Source of the DNA: JACVRW01 sp963771715
Lineage (GTDB): Bacteria; Actinomycetota; Thermoleophilia; Solirubrobacterales; Thermoleophilaceae
Length of the DNA: 64,000 nucleotides
Direction of reading: 5' to 3'
NCBI GenBank assembly: GCA_963771715.1
Contig: CAVYUQ010000016.1
Location: forward strand, 124,001-188,000
Of the stretch, positions 46,255 through 53,823 are shown in pieces. The notes below the pieces were generated by a model, which made no database searches, was not told the DNA's origin, and saw nothing but the letters and a program-made list of their open reading frames with translations. Both the position numbers and the translations under genes were made by a program. The number at the start of each line of letters is the position of its first letter. Positions within the stretch are counted from its first letter, which is position 1.

Positions 46255-46633
46255 GCACACCGTCCGCCTCTACGCGGCCGTGGTCGGGCTCGTCGTCTTC
46301 TTCCTGTTCTGGGCGGCCGTCGCAGCCAAGCCGTGGGCGGCCACGGGCGAGAGCGACCCGCGCGCGGCGGCCATCGAGCGTCGCGAGGAGACGCTCGCGC
46401 GCGAGACGCGTCGGGTGAACCGCGTGGTCCAGCGCCGCTTCACGGTGTACCGGCAGCAGCTGGCGCGCCGGAAGCGCGCCATCGCGCGGCGCGAGCAGCA
46501 GAACGCCGCCCTCACGGCGGCGCCCAGCTTCTCGTCCTCGGCGCCGGTGTCGGGTGGCTCCACGGCCGCGCCGTCCGCCCCCTCGGTCTCGGTCACGCCC
46601 GCCGCCCCGGTCACGACGACGAGCAGCTCGTGA
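46247..46633 (+). CDS. small membrane-anchored coiled-coil protein
   Basis: 128 residues, ATG 46247, overlapping the previous stop. One N-terminal membrane helix (LYAAVVGLVVFFLFWAAVA) is followed by a basic coiled coil (AIERREETLARETRRVNRVV, RKRAIARREQQNAALT) and a Ser/Pro/Thr-rich tail. The layout (anchor, charged helix, disordered tail) mirrors the acidic preceding protein with the opposite charge, so the two may interact. It carries no FMN-attachment motif. Its TGATG junction leads into apbE. Confidence 0.75.
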   Translation: MTEHTVRLYAAVVGLVVFFLFWAAVAAKPWAATGESDPRAAAIERREETLARETRRVNRVVQRRFTVYRQQLARRKRAIARREQQNAALTAAPSFSSSAPVSGGSTAAPSAPSVSVTPAAPVTTTSSS

Positions 46634-47490
46634 TGCAGAGCCACCGCTTCGACGCGATGGGGACCTGGGTCGAGTGCCTCGTGGAGGCTCCGGCGACGCC
46701 CGCGCTCACCCGGGCGCTCCGCGCCGTGGAGGACGAGTTCGCGCGGCTCGAGGCCATGCTGTCCCGCTTTCGGCCGGAGTCGGAGCTCGCGCGCCTCAAC
46801 CGCGAGCGCTCGATCGACGCGAGCGACGAGCTGCGCGAGCTGGTCGCGCTCGCCCTCGACGCCCGCGAGCAGACGGGCGGGCGCTTCGACCCGACGCTCC
46901 ACGACGCCCTGGTGGCGGCGGGCTACGACCGGACCTTCGCGGAGCTCGCCGACGACGGCGCCGAGACGCCGCCCGCCTCGGGTGGCGGCGAGGTCGCCAT
47001 CCATGGGCGGCGCATCGAGCTCGGCCCGAACGCCTCCCTGGATCTCGGCGGCATCGCCAAGGGGTACGCCGCCGACCGCTGCGTCGCCTGGCTCGCGGCC
47101 CACGGTCCCGCGCTCGTGAACGCCGGGGGCGACCTCGCCGTCAGCCGCCCCCGCTCGCACGGCCCATGGCCGGTGGCGGTCGACGTGCCTGGACACGCGC
47201 TGACGCTCGCGCTCGAGCGCGGCGGCTTGGCGACCTCGGGCCGCGACCGCCGGCGCTGGCGGCGTGACGGCGAGGAGCGCCACCACCTGATCGACCCGCG
47301 CACGCTTCGGCCCGCCGAGGGCGGCCCGCTGTCCGTGACCGTCGCCGCCGAGAGCGCCACCGCCGCCGAGGTGCGCGCGAAGGCGCTCTTCCTCGCCCGC
47401 GACGCCGAGCACGAGGCGAGGTGCTCCGGCACCGCGGCCGTGATCGTCTCGAACCGCGGCGAGACCCACGTGGTGGGGGTGGCGGCGTGA
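46633..47490 (+). CDS. apbE: FAD:protein FMN transferase
   Basis: 285 residues. ApbE signatures: DAMGTWVECLVEA at the start, EFARLEAMLSRFRPESELAR, the LDLGGIAKGYAADRCVAWLA loop that binds FAD and Mg2+, ALVNAGGDLAVSRPR, and HHLIDPRTLRPAEGGPLSVT with the metal-binding aspartate. ApbE attaches FMN to Thr/Ser of target proteins. No signal peptide is visible, so it may act in the cytosol. No clear [S/T]GA[T/S] acceptor was found in neighbouring products. It overlaps both neighbours and is co-translated with the cytochrome gene. Confidence 0.93.
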   Translation: MQSHRFDAMGTWVECLVEAPATPALTRALRAVEDEFARLEAMLSRFRPESELARLNRERSIDASDELRELVALALDAREQTGGRFDPTLHDALVAAGYDRTFAELADDGAETPPASGGGEVAIHGRRIELGPNASLDLGGIAKGYAADRCVAWLAAHGPALVNAGGDLAVSRPRSHGPWPVAVDVPGHALTLALERGGLATSGRDRRRWRRDGEERHHLIDPRTLRPAEGGPLSVTVAAESATAAEVRAKALFLARDAEHEARCSGTAAVIVSNRGETHVVGVAA

Positions 47491-48062
47491 AGTCCGACCC
47501 CACCTTCTGGCTGCTCGCGCGCGCGACCGGCCTGGCCGCCTACGTCCTCCTGACCGTCTCCGTGCTCGCGGGCCTGGTCGTGAAGTCGCGGCCGTTCGGC
47601 CGCGCGATCAAGCCGGCCAGCGCCACCCAGCTCCACCGCACGCTCGCGCTGCTGTCGCTGAGCGCGCTCGCGCTCCACGGGCTGACGCTGGTGCTCGACG
47701 AGAGCATCCACATCGGGCTCGGCGCGCTGCTGGTGCCCGGCCTCGCGCCCTACCGGCCGCTCTGGACGGGCCTTGGCGTGCTCGCCGGCGAGCTGATGCT
47801 GGCCGTCTACGTCTCGTTCGGCCTGCGCAAGCGGATCGGCACGGGGAACTGGCGGCGGCTCCACTACACGACCTACGCCGCCTTCGCCGGCGCCACGGCG
47901 CACGGCGTCATGGCGGGCACCGACTCGGGCCAGCCCTGGGTCATCGGCCTCTACCTCGGCGCGATCGGCGCCGTCGCCGCCGCGACCGCGTGGCGCGCAC
48001 TCGTCCCACCCGCCCGACCGACACCCCGGCCCCGGCCGGCAACCAACGAAGGAGCGTCATGA
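47487..48062 (+). CDS. ferric-reductase-like transmembrane cytochrome b
   Basis: 191 residues with about five membrane helices. Two helices carry heme-ligand histidine pairs with the ferric reductase spacing: H50 and H64 (LHRTLALLSLSALALHGLTL), and H126 and H139 (RLHYTTYAAFAGATAHGVMA). This is the FRD/MsrQ-like domain without the NAD/FAD reductase part. Electrons could enter from the ferredoxin and ferredoxin reductase encoded next. The substrate (iron, methionine sulfoxide or quinone) is unresolved. The C-terminus is a Pro/Arg tail. GTG start overlapping apbE. Confidence 0.88.
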   Translation: MKSDPTFWLLARATGLAAYVLLTVSVLAGLVVKSRPFGRAIKPASATQLHRTLALLSLSALALHGLTLVLDESIHIGLGALLVPGLAPYRPLWTGLGVLAGELMLAVYVSFGLRKRIGTGNWRRLHYTTYAAFAGATAHGVMAGTDSGQPWVIGLYLGAIGAVAAATAWRALVPPARPTPRPRPATNEGAS

Positions 48063-48253
48063 GCACCTACCGCATCACCATCGACGGTGGCCTCTGCAGC
48101 GGCTTCGGCACCTGCGCCGAGATGGCCCCCGAGCTGTTCGACATCGGCCCCGACGGGATCGCGGCCTCGCGACAGGGCACGACCGACGACCCGGGCGTCC
48201 TCGACGTTGCCGCCGCCTGCCCGATGGGCGCGATCTCCGTGGAGGAGGAGTGA
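48059..48253 (+). CDS. [3Fe-4S]-type ferredoxin
   Basis: 64 residues. Three cluster cysteines are present: C13 and C19 in GLCSGFGTCAEMAP and C54 in AAACPMGAIS. The fourth cysteine of 4Fe ferredoxins is replaced (Phe16), as in P450-associated actinobacterial 3Fe ferredoxins. Short family-typical length. Its neighbours are a cytochrome upstream and a reductase downstream, so it probably links NAD(P)H oxidation to the membrane cytochrome. ATGA overlaps on both sides. Confidence 0.93.
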   Translation: MSTYRITIDGGLCSGFGTCAEMAPELFDIGPDGIAASRQGTTDDPGVLDVAAACPMGAISVEEE

Positions 48254-49419
48254 CCGCCCGGTCGGTCGTGATCGTCGGCGCCGGCCTGGCGGGCTCGCGC
48301 TGCGCCGAGACGCTTCGCGCGCAGGGCTTCGACGGCCAGGTCACGCTGGTCGGCGACGAGCCGCTCGGCCCGTACGAGCGCCCGGCGCTGTCGAAGGAGT
48401 TCCTCGCGGGGACGAAGGAGCGGATCGAGCTGCGCCCGCCCTCCTACTGGGAGGAGCGGGACATCAAGCTAGTGCTGGGCCACCGCGTCGGCGGCGTCAA
48501 TCCGGCGATGGGCCAGATCCCGGGCGCCCCGCCCGCCGACGCGATCGTGATCGCGACCGGCGCGCGGGCTCGGGCGCTGCCGTTCGAGTGCCCGCCCGGC
48601 GTGCACACGCTCCGGACCGCGGCGGACGCCGTGGCGCTGCGTGAGGGGCTCGCGCCCGGCAGCCGCCTGGCCGTGATCGGCGCCGGCTTCGTGGGAGCGG
48701 AGGTCGCGTCGACCGCGCGCTCGCTCGGAGTCGAGGTCACGCTGATCGACCTCGAGAGCGCGCCGCTCGTCCGGATCCTCGGGCAGGAGGTCGGCACGCT
48801 GCTGGCCGACCGCCACCGCGCCGACGGCGTGGAGCTCCGGCTCGGCGTCGGCCTGGGCCGCTTCCTCACGGCGGCGTCGGGCGCCCTTCGCGGCATCGAG
48901 CTCACCGACGGCTCTGTCGTGGAGTGCGACACGGCGCTCGTCGCGATCGGCGCCGCGCCGGACTGCACCCTCCTCGGCGATCCCCGCGAGGGAATCAGGA
49001 CCGACGCTTGCGGCCGGACCGAGCACGCGGGCGTGTACGCCTGCGGCGACGTGGCGCAGGCGTGGCGCCCGTCGCTCAGCAGCCACCTGCGCGTGGAGCA
49101 CTGGACCTCCGCGGCGGGACAGGCGGCGGCGGTGGCACACGCGATCATGGGGAACGAGCGCCCCTACGACGAGGTGCCCTACTTCTGGTCCGACCAGGCC
49201 GGCCTGCGCCTCCAGCACGTGGGCCACGCGGAAGCGCCCGCGACGACCGAGGTCACCGGAACGCCGGAGCGCTTCGTGGCCCACTACCGCGACGCGGACG
49301 GCCGCCTGCTGGCCGCTCTGGCGGCGAACAACCCCGGAGCGATCGGCGAGCTGCGCCGCGAGCTGGCGGCGGGCTCCCTACTCGAACTCGTACCCGCAGT
49401 GCAGGCAGCGGCGCGCTGA
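48250..49419 (+). CDS. FAD-dependent ferredoxin reductase
   Basis: 389 residues. Two Rossmann motifs: FAD (VVIVGAGLAGSRCAETLRAQ) and NAD(P)H (LAVIGAGFVGAEVASTARSL). Other landmarks are GPYERPALSKEFL, VIATGARARALPF, GVYACGDVAQAW and LRVEHWTSAAGQAAAVAHAI, all typical of rubredoxin/putidaredoxin-reductase-type flavoproteins. It lacks the two redox cysteines of disulfide reductases. The NAD(P)-site glutamate/aspartate (TLIDLESAP) favours NADH. Last gene of the operon, and it overlaps a convergent zinc-ribbon gene by 42 bases. Confidence 0.93.
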   Translation: MTARSVVIVGAGLAGSRCAETLRAQGFDGQVTLVGDEPLGPYERPALSKEFLAGTKERIELRPPSYWEERDIKLVLGHRVGGVNPAMGQIPGAPPADAIVIATGARARALPFECPPGVHTLRTAADAVALREGLAPGSRLAVIGAGFVGAEVASTARSLGVEVTLIDLESAPLVRILGQEVGTLLADRHRADGVELRLGVGLGRFLTAASGALRGIELTDGSVVECDTALVAIGAAPDCTLLGDPREGIRTDACGRTEHAGVYACGDVAQAWRPSLSSHLRVEHWTSAAGQAAAVAHAIMGNERPYDEVPYFWSDQAGLRLQHVGHAEAPATTEVTGTPERFVAHYRDADGRLLAALAANNPGAIGELRRELAAGSLLELVPAVQAAAR

Positions 49420-49539
49420 CATCGAGATCCGCTCGTTGCACCGCGGGCACGGGCGCTTTGGCTTGTGAGCGAGCATCGCGCCGACCACGCAGAGGCCCAG
49501 GGCTCCGATGAGCGCGAAGAAGTAAAGACCGCCGGACAC
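49378..49539 (-). CDS. small membrane protein with a zinc ribbon, 53 aa
   Basis: GTG 49539 (a TGA lies two codons upstream in frame, fixing the start) to TAG 49378. One membrane helix (YFFALIGALGLCVVGAMLA) is followed by a basic loop and a four-cysteine zinc ribbon: RPCPRCNERISMSARRCLHC, that is CxxC-x10-CxxC, then GYEFE. Function unknown; such proteins are often signalling or secretion accessories. It overlaps the reductase gene end-to-end. Confidence 0.75.
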   Translation of the reverse strand: MSGGLYFFALIGALGLCVVGAMLAHKPKRPCPRCNERISMSARRCLHCGYEFE

Positions 49540-49542
49540 GAC

Positions 49543-49770
49543 TCAGCGACCCGGCGGGCGCCTGCGGCGCTGCGCGTCGAGCGCCTGCCGGCCGCGGTCC
49601 ACGTAGCCGCGGGCCTGCTTCCTGTAGCGCGCCTTGTCCTCATCGGAGAGCGACTGCCAGCGCTCCCAGGCCATCAGGACGTAGGGCCAGACGCGGCGGG
49701 CGCCGCGCACGGCGCCGCGGGCGCGGGTCGCGCGCCCGCTTGCGGCTATGCGTCTCTGCGATCGAGCCAT
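49543..49770 (-). CDS. small basic hypothetical protein, 75 aa
   Basis: ATG 49770. Begins MARSQRRIAASGRATRARGA, then a conserved-looking helix-rich part (VWPYVLMAWERWQSLSDEDK, ARYRKQARGYVDRGRQALDA) and a basic end. Highly positively charged, perhaps nucleic-acid-binding. It overlaps the upstream thioredoxin-fold gene by 25 bases and is followed 3 bases later by the zinc-ribbon gene, making a three-gene minus-strand unit. No family assigned. Confidence 0.65.
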   Translation of the reverse strand: MARSQRRIAASGRATRARGAVRGARRVWPYVLMAWERWQSLSDEDKARYRKQARGYVDRGRQALDAQRRRRPPGR

Positions 49771-49997
49771 TCGAGGTACTCCAGTATGCGGTGCGAGTCG
49801 TGGATCACGTCGTCTCCGTGCACGAGGACCGGTACCCATCTCTGCCCGGTCAACTCCTCGACCTCGGGCCTGTCGCGTTTGCGCAGCGGAACGCGCACCT
49901 CGTCGAAGTCGAGCTCCATCGCGCGCATGCGCCGGGCCACCTTGCCGCAGCGGCAGATGCGGTCGGTGTTCGCCTTGCAGCGATAGAGAGTCGTCAC
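49746..49997 (-). CDS. glutaredoxin/GST N-domain-like thioredoxin-fold protein
   Basis: 83 residues. The pattern is a thioredoxin-fold beta-alpha-beta with cis-proline: MTTLYRCKANTDRICRCGKV, FDEVRVPLRKRDRPEVEELT, GQRWVPVLVHGDDVIHDSHR, ILEYLEWL, as in glutathione-S-transferase N-terminal domains and small glutaredoxins. The CRCGKV site replaces the usual CxxC with CxC. Likely a thiol-disulfide or Fe-S-related protein. The start is adjacent to the divergent secreted-protein promoter. Confidence 0.8.
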   Translation of the reverse strand: MTTLYRCKANTDRICRCGKVARRMRAMELDFDEVRVPLRKRDRPEVEELTGQRWVPVLVHGDDVIHDSHRILEYLEWLDRRDA

Positions 49998-50074
49998 GGG
50001 GCCCAGGGTAGAGAGCCCCCCAGGGGCTCGAGGGTTTGACGCATCGTAAAACCCGTGAGAGGTTCAGAGTGGGA

Positions 50075-50761
50075 ATGAAGCTTCGACTCGCGCTGCTGGC
50101 CGTGGCCCTCCCGTTTGCACTCGTGGGAACCCAGGGCGCCGTCGCCTCCACCGGCCCGGAGGCGGCGGGCGCCGCCCAAACGGACGCGGCGGCGAAGAAG
50201 TGCGCGCGCCCGAAGGCGCGCCACAACGGCCGCTGCCTGCGGCGCTGCCCGGCCGGATTCGTCAAGAGACCGAGCCGGCGCTGGGGCCGCAAATGCGTGC
50301 GCAGGCAGGCCACCGGCGGCGAGCCGCAGACGCAGCCGCTGTTCGAGCGGCCCTCGGGTGAGCTCACCGGCCTGCCCGCGTTCAACCACTTCTCGCGCTA
50401 CTTCCTGAACTCCCGCTTCACCGACTGCCCGGCCGGCTGGCCGGCGTGCGCGGTCGAGGAGCGCTACGACCAGTGCTCGAACTACTCCTGGGCCTACCAC
50501 CGCTACACCCCCACGTCGGGCGCCGACATCAACAGCTACGGCAGCTACACGGTCACCGGAGCAGCCGCTCACCCTGACAGCTCGTGGCAGGTGGAGTACG
50601 TCGTGCACGCGTACGGCAACGATTCGTTCTACTCCTGGGACGTCGCCCCGGACGGCACGGTGGTCGGGCGCTACTGGGCGCCCGGCAACGCGCCGCCGAA
50701 CCCGCCGAACCAGCAGCTAGGGCCGCTGCGATGGCAGCAGCCGACCGACTGCGGCGCCTAG
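50075..50761 (+). CDS. secreted Cys-rich protein of unknown function
   Basis: 228 residues. ATG 50075; signal peptide LRLALLAVALPFALVGTQGA ending near AVAS. The mature protein opens with a basic Cys motif (KKCARPKARHNGRCLRRCPA, then RKCVRR), a pattern common in Thermoleophilia exported proteins. A unique domain follows (FNHFSRYFLNSRFTDCPAGW, YDQCSNYSWAYHRYTPTSG, SFYSWDVAPDGTVVGRYWAP). Eight cysteines in total suggest disulfides. It overlaps the convergent epimerase gene by 45 bases. No family recognised. Confidence 0.75.
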   Translation: MKLRLALLAVALPFALVGTQGAVASTGPEAAGAAQTDAAAKKCARPKARHNGRCLRRCPAGFVKRPSRRWGRKCVRRQATGGEPQTQPLFERPSGELTGLPAFNHFSRYFLNSRFTDCPAGWPACAVEERYDQCSNYSWAYHRYTPTSGADINSYGSYTVTGAAAHPDSSWQVEYVVHAYGNDSFYSWDVAPDGTVVGRYWAPGNAPPNPPNQQLGPLRWQQPTDCGA

Positions 50762-51811
50762 CCCCGCCGCCTGCTCGGCCGCACCCAGCACCAGCCCGGC
50801 CAGCCTGTACTGGAGCTGTTGCGACCGGCGTGTTCGCGCGATCCGCTCGTGCTCGCGCTCCAGGTGCCACGAGACCGTGGCCTCGAGCGTCTCCTCGTGC
50901 GGCCGGGCGCGCCAGCCGAGCACGCGCTGCGCCTTCGTGGCGCGGTAGGTCCAGCTGTTGCCCGCCGCGCGCACCTCGGAGGGCGTGAGCGGCCATGCCC
51001 GGCCGCCCGCGCCCACGACGGCGGCCGCCGCCTCGGCCGCCAGGGGCGGGATCCGCACCGGGGTCGGCACGCCCGAGAGCCGTCCGAGATCCGCGAACAG
51101 GCGCTCGAAGGTGAAGTTCCGCCCCGCGAGCAGGTAGCGCTCGCCGATCTCGCCGCGCACGTCCGCGAGCAGGTGGCCGGCGGCGGCGTCGCGCACGTCG
51201 ACGATCCCGACGGCGCCGTCCGTGTACACCGGGATCCGGCCCAGCAGGAAGCTCCGCACGAGCCTCGTGGACGACAGCAGGTGATCCCCGGCACCGAGGC
51301 ATATTGCCGGGTTCACGCACACGAGCGGCAGTCCGTGCGCGGCGACCCGCATGGCCTCCACCTCCGCCTCGTGCACCGAGTTCACGTAGGGGATGCCGAG
51401 CCGCGCGGCGGTGAAGAGCTGCGTCTCGGTCGCGGCCTTGCCGTCGTCCGCGGGCCCGACCGCGGCGGCGCTCGAGTTGTAGACCACCCGCTCGACCTCC
51501 GCCCGCAGGCACTCCTCCATCACGAGCTTCGTGCCGCGCACGTTCACGTCGAACAGCAGCTCCGCGTCGCCCGGGCGGACCGAGGTGACGCCGGCGCAGT
51601 GGAACACGCGCGAGACGCCCTGGAGCGCGCGTCGCACCGAGCGCCTGTCGCGCACCTCGAGCTTCACGCGCCTGTGGTCGAGGCCGGCGATCGCCGAGTC
51701 GGGCGAGCCCTCCTGCACGCCCAGCGTGAGGTCGTCTCCGCGCTCGTCGAGCATGCGGGCCACGTGGGAACCGATGAAGCCGGTGGCGCCGGTGACCAGG
51801 ACTCGGGACAA
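50717..51811 (-). CDS. NAD-dependent epimerase/dehydratase (extended SDR)
   Basis: About 364 residues from TTG 51811 (SRVLVTGATGFIGSHVARML), an extended short-chain dehydrogenase with FDVNVRGTKLVMEECLR and VVYNSSAAAVGPADDG. The usual YxxxK catalytic motif is altered: YVNSVHEAEVEAMRVAAHG lacks the standard YxxxK, so activity is uncertain. A glycine-rich sugar-nucleotide-type pocket is not obvious. It resembles dihydroflavonol-4-reductase-like proteins. A longer start at 51850 would run into the divergent DegV gene. Confidence 0.82.
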   Translation of the reverse strand: MSRVLVTGATGFIGSHVARMLDERGDDLTLGVQEGSPDSAIAGLDHRRVKLEVRDRRSVRRALQGVSRVFHCAGVTSVRPGDAELLFDVNVRGTKLVMEECLRAEVERVVYNSSAAAVGPADDGKAATETQLFTAARLGIPYVNSVHEAEVEAMRVAAHGLPLVCVNPAICLGAGDHLLSSTRLVRSFLLGRIPVYTDGAVGIVDVRDAAAGHLLADVRGEIGERYLLAGRNFTFERLFADLGRLSGVPTPVRIPPLAAEAAAAVVGAGGRAWPLTPSEVRAAGNSWTYRATKAQRVLGWRARPHEETLEATVSWHLEREHERIARTRRSQQLQYRLAGLVLGAAEQAAGLGAAVGRLLPSQRP

Positions 51812-51848
51812 GGGCGGCCGAGTGTAGGCCCTATAGGCTGCCCCGCGC

Positions 51849-52718
51849 ATGCCTCCCGTCGCGGTGGTGACCGACAGCACGTCCTACCTCCCGCCGGAGC
51901 TGATCGAGCGCCACGGCATCGAGGTGGTCCCTCTCTACGTCGTCTTCGGCGGCGACCGCACCGTGCCCGAGGTCGAGATCACGGACTACCCGGCGTTCTT
52001 CGAGGAGCTCCGCAGCGCGGAGAAGCTCCCGACCACCTCTCAGCCGTCGATCGGCGACTTCACGGACGCGTTCGAGCCGCTGCTGGAGGCCGGGCGCGAG
52101 ATCGTGTCGGTGCACATCTCCGGCGGCCTCTCGGGCACACCCGACGCCGCCCGCCAGGCCAAGGAGGCGCTGACGCGCGACGGCAAGGGCGGCGAGCGCA
52201 TCGAGGTCGTGGACTCGACCACGGCCGCCGGCGGGCTCGGCTTCATGGTGCTCGCGGCCGCCAAGGCCGCCCGCGACGGCGCCACCGCGAAGGAGGCGGC
52301 CGACCACGTGGCCAGGGCCCGCAAGGAGCTGAAGCTCTGGTTCGCGATCGACACGCTCGAGTTCCTGAAGCGCGGCGGGCGCATCGGCGCCGCCAGCGCC
52401 TGGATCGGCTCGACGCTGCGGGTGAAGCCGATCCTGACCGTGGAGAACGAGATGACGCCCGTCGAGCGCGTGCGCACCTCCACGCGGATGTTCGAGCGGC
52501 TCCTCGAATACGCGCGCGCGGCCGCCGACTCGGGCGACGCCGCATGGTCCGCGCAGCACATCAACGCGCCCGACCAGTGCGGCGCGCTCGTGGAGCGCTG
52601 CTCGGAGATCTTCGGCACGGAACCCACCATCGTGAGCGAGATCGGCCCGGTGCTGTCGGCGCATACCGGGCCGGGGCTGCTCGGCACGGGATCCGTGCCC
52701 AGACACTTCGTGGAGTAG
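51849..52718 (+). CDS. DegV family fatty-acid-binding protein
   Basis: 289 residues. DegV fold landmarks: VAVVTDSTSYLPPELIERHG, LPTTSQPSIGDFTDAFEPLL, VSVHISGGLSGTPDAARQA, EVVDSTTAAGGLGFMVLAAA, WFAIDTLEFLKRGGRIGAAS, VKPILTVENEMTPVERVRT, ending with the glycine-rich HTGPGLLGTG. DegV/FakB proteins bind one fatty acid and present it to the kinase FakA. No fakA gene is in the window. Intact, 37 bases from the divergent epimerase start. Confidence 0.93.
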   Translation: MPPVAVVTDSTSYLPPELIERHGIEVVPLYVVFGGDRTVPEVEITDYPAFFEELRSAEKLPTTSQPSIGDFTDAFEPLLEAGREIVSVHISGGLSGTPDAARQAKEALTRDGKGGERIEVVDSTTAAGGLGFMVLAAAKAARDGATAKEAADHVARARKELKLWFAIDTLEFLKRGGRIGAASAWIGSTLRVKPILTVENEMTPVERVRTSTRMFERLLEYARAAADSGDAAWSAQHINAPDQCGALVERCSEIFGTEPTIVSEIGPVLSAHTGPGLLGTGSVPRHFVE

Positions 52719-52748
52719 GAAGGCGCCGCGGCGGAGCGAATACCGCCG

Positions 52749-53813
52749 TTGGTGATCAGCGTCCGGAACATCGTGCGCATCGTGCTCGTGGTGGTGGGCG
52801 TGGCGATCGCGCTGTACCTCCTTTGGCAGCTGAGGAAGCCGATCAGCTGGCTGCTGATTTCCGTCTTCCTGGCCGTGGCGCTCTCGCCGCCCGTGAACTA
52901 CCTCGCCACGAAGATGAAGCGCGGCTTCGCGATCGCCATCGTCTACATCGGCCTCCTGCTCGTGCCGATCCTGCTGATCGCCCTGATCGTGCCGCCGCTC
53001 ATCACCGAGGCGAACAACTTCGCCGAGAACGTCCCGCAGTACGCGGACGACGTGACCCAGTTCGTCCAGGAGAACGAGCGCCTGCGAAACCTCAACGAGG
53101 ACTACGACATCACGGGCAAGCTCGAGGAGGAGGCCGGCAAGCTCCCCGAGCGGCTCGGCGGGGCGGCGGGCACGCTGCGTGACATCGGCTTCGGGATCGT
53201 GAGCTCGCTGTTCGCGCTGCTGACGATCCTCGTCATGACCGCGTTCCTGCTCGGCAGCGGAAACCGCTGGATCACTCAGTTCATCGCCTCCCGACCTCCC
53301 AAGCAGCGCGATCGGATCAGGCGATCGCTCCAGCACATCGCGAGCGCGATCAGCGGCTACGTGACGGGCGCGCTCACGATCGCGGTGATCGCCGGCATCG
53401 CCACCTACATCGTCCTGACGATCCTCGGCGTCCCCTTCAGCGGCCCGCTCGCCGTGCTGGCGGGGCTGATGTCGCTGATCCCGATGGTCGGGGCCACGAT
53501 CGCGGCGGTGATCATCGGCGTCGTGACCGTGTTCGAGGACTTCCCGACCGTGACGATCATCTGGACGATCTGGGCGATCGTCTACCAGCAGCTCGAGAAC
53601 AACCTGATCCAGCCGCAGATCCAGAAGCGCACCGTGAACGTGCACCCGTTCATCACGATCGTCGCCGTGCTGTTCGGCGGGACGCTCCTCGGGGTCATGG
53701 GGGCGATCATCGCCGTGCCGGTGGCCGCGTCGATCCAGATCCTGCTGCGCGAGTACGTCGACCTCCGGACGCTGTCACTCAGGACCACGGCCCCCGCGGT
53801 ACCTCCCGCGTAG
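52749..53813 (+). CDS. AI-2E family (PerM/TqsA-like) membrane protein
   Basis: About 353 residues from TTG 52749 or GTG 52752. Eight predicted helices in the family arrangement: two at the start (IVRIVLVVVGVAIALYLLWQ, AIVYIGLLLVPILLIALIVP), an extracellular loop with amphipathic helices (NNFAENVPQYADDVTQFVQE), then ISGYVTGALTIAVIAGIATY, GLMSLIPMVGATIAAVIIG and the conserved QLENNLIQPQIQKRTVNVHP. Members transport autoinducer-2, Na+ or unknown substrates; the specific one is not predictable. Intact. Confidence 0.93.
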   Translation: MVISVRNIVRIVLVVVGVAIALYLLWQLRKPISWLLISVFLAVALSPPVNYLATKMKRGFAIAIVYIGLLLVPILLIALIVPPLITEANNFAENVPQYADDVTQFVQENERLRNLNEDYDITGKLEEEAGKLPERLGGAAGTLRDIGFGIVSSLFALLTILVMTAFLLGSGNRWITQFIASRPPKQRDRIRRSLQHIASAISGYVTGALTIAVIAGIATYIVLTILGVPFSGPLAVLAGLMSLIPMVGATIAAVIIGVVTVFEDFPTVTIIWTIWAIVYQQLENNLIQPQIQKRTVNVHPFITIVAVLFGGTLLGVMGAIIAVPVAASIQILLREYVDLRTLSLRTTAPAVPPA

Positions 53814-53823
53814 CCTCACGTCG

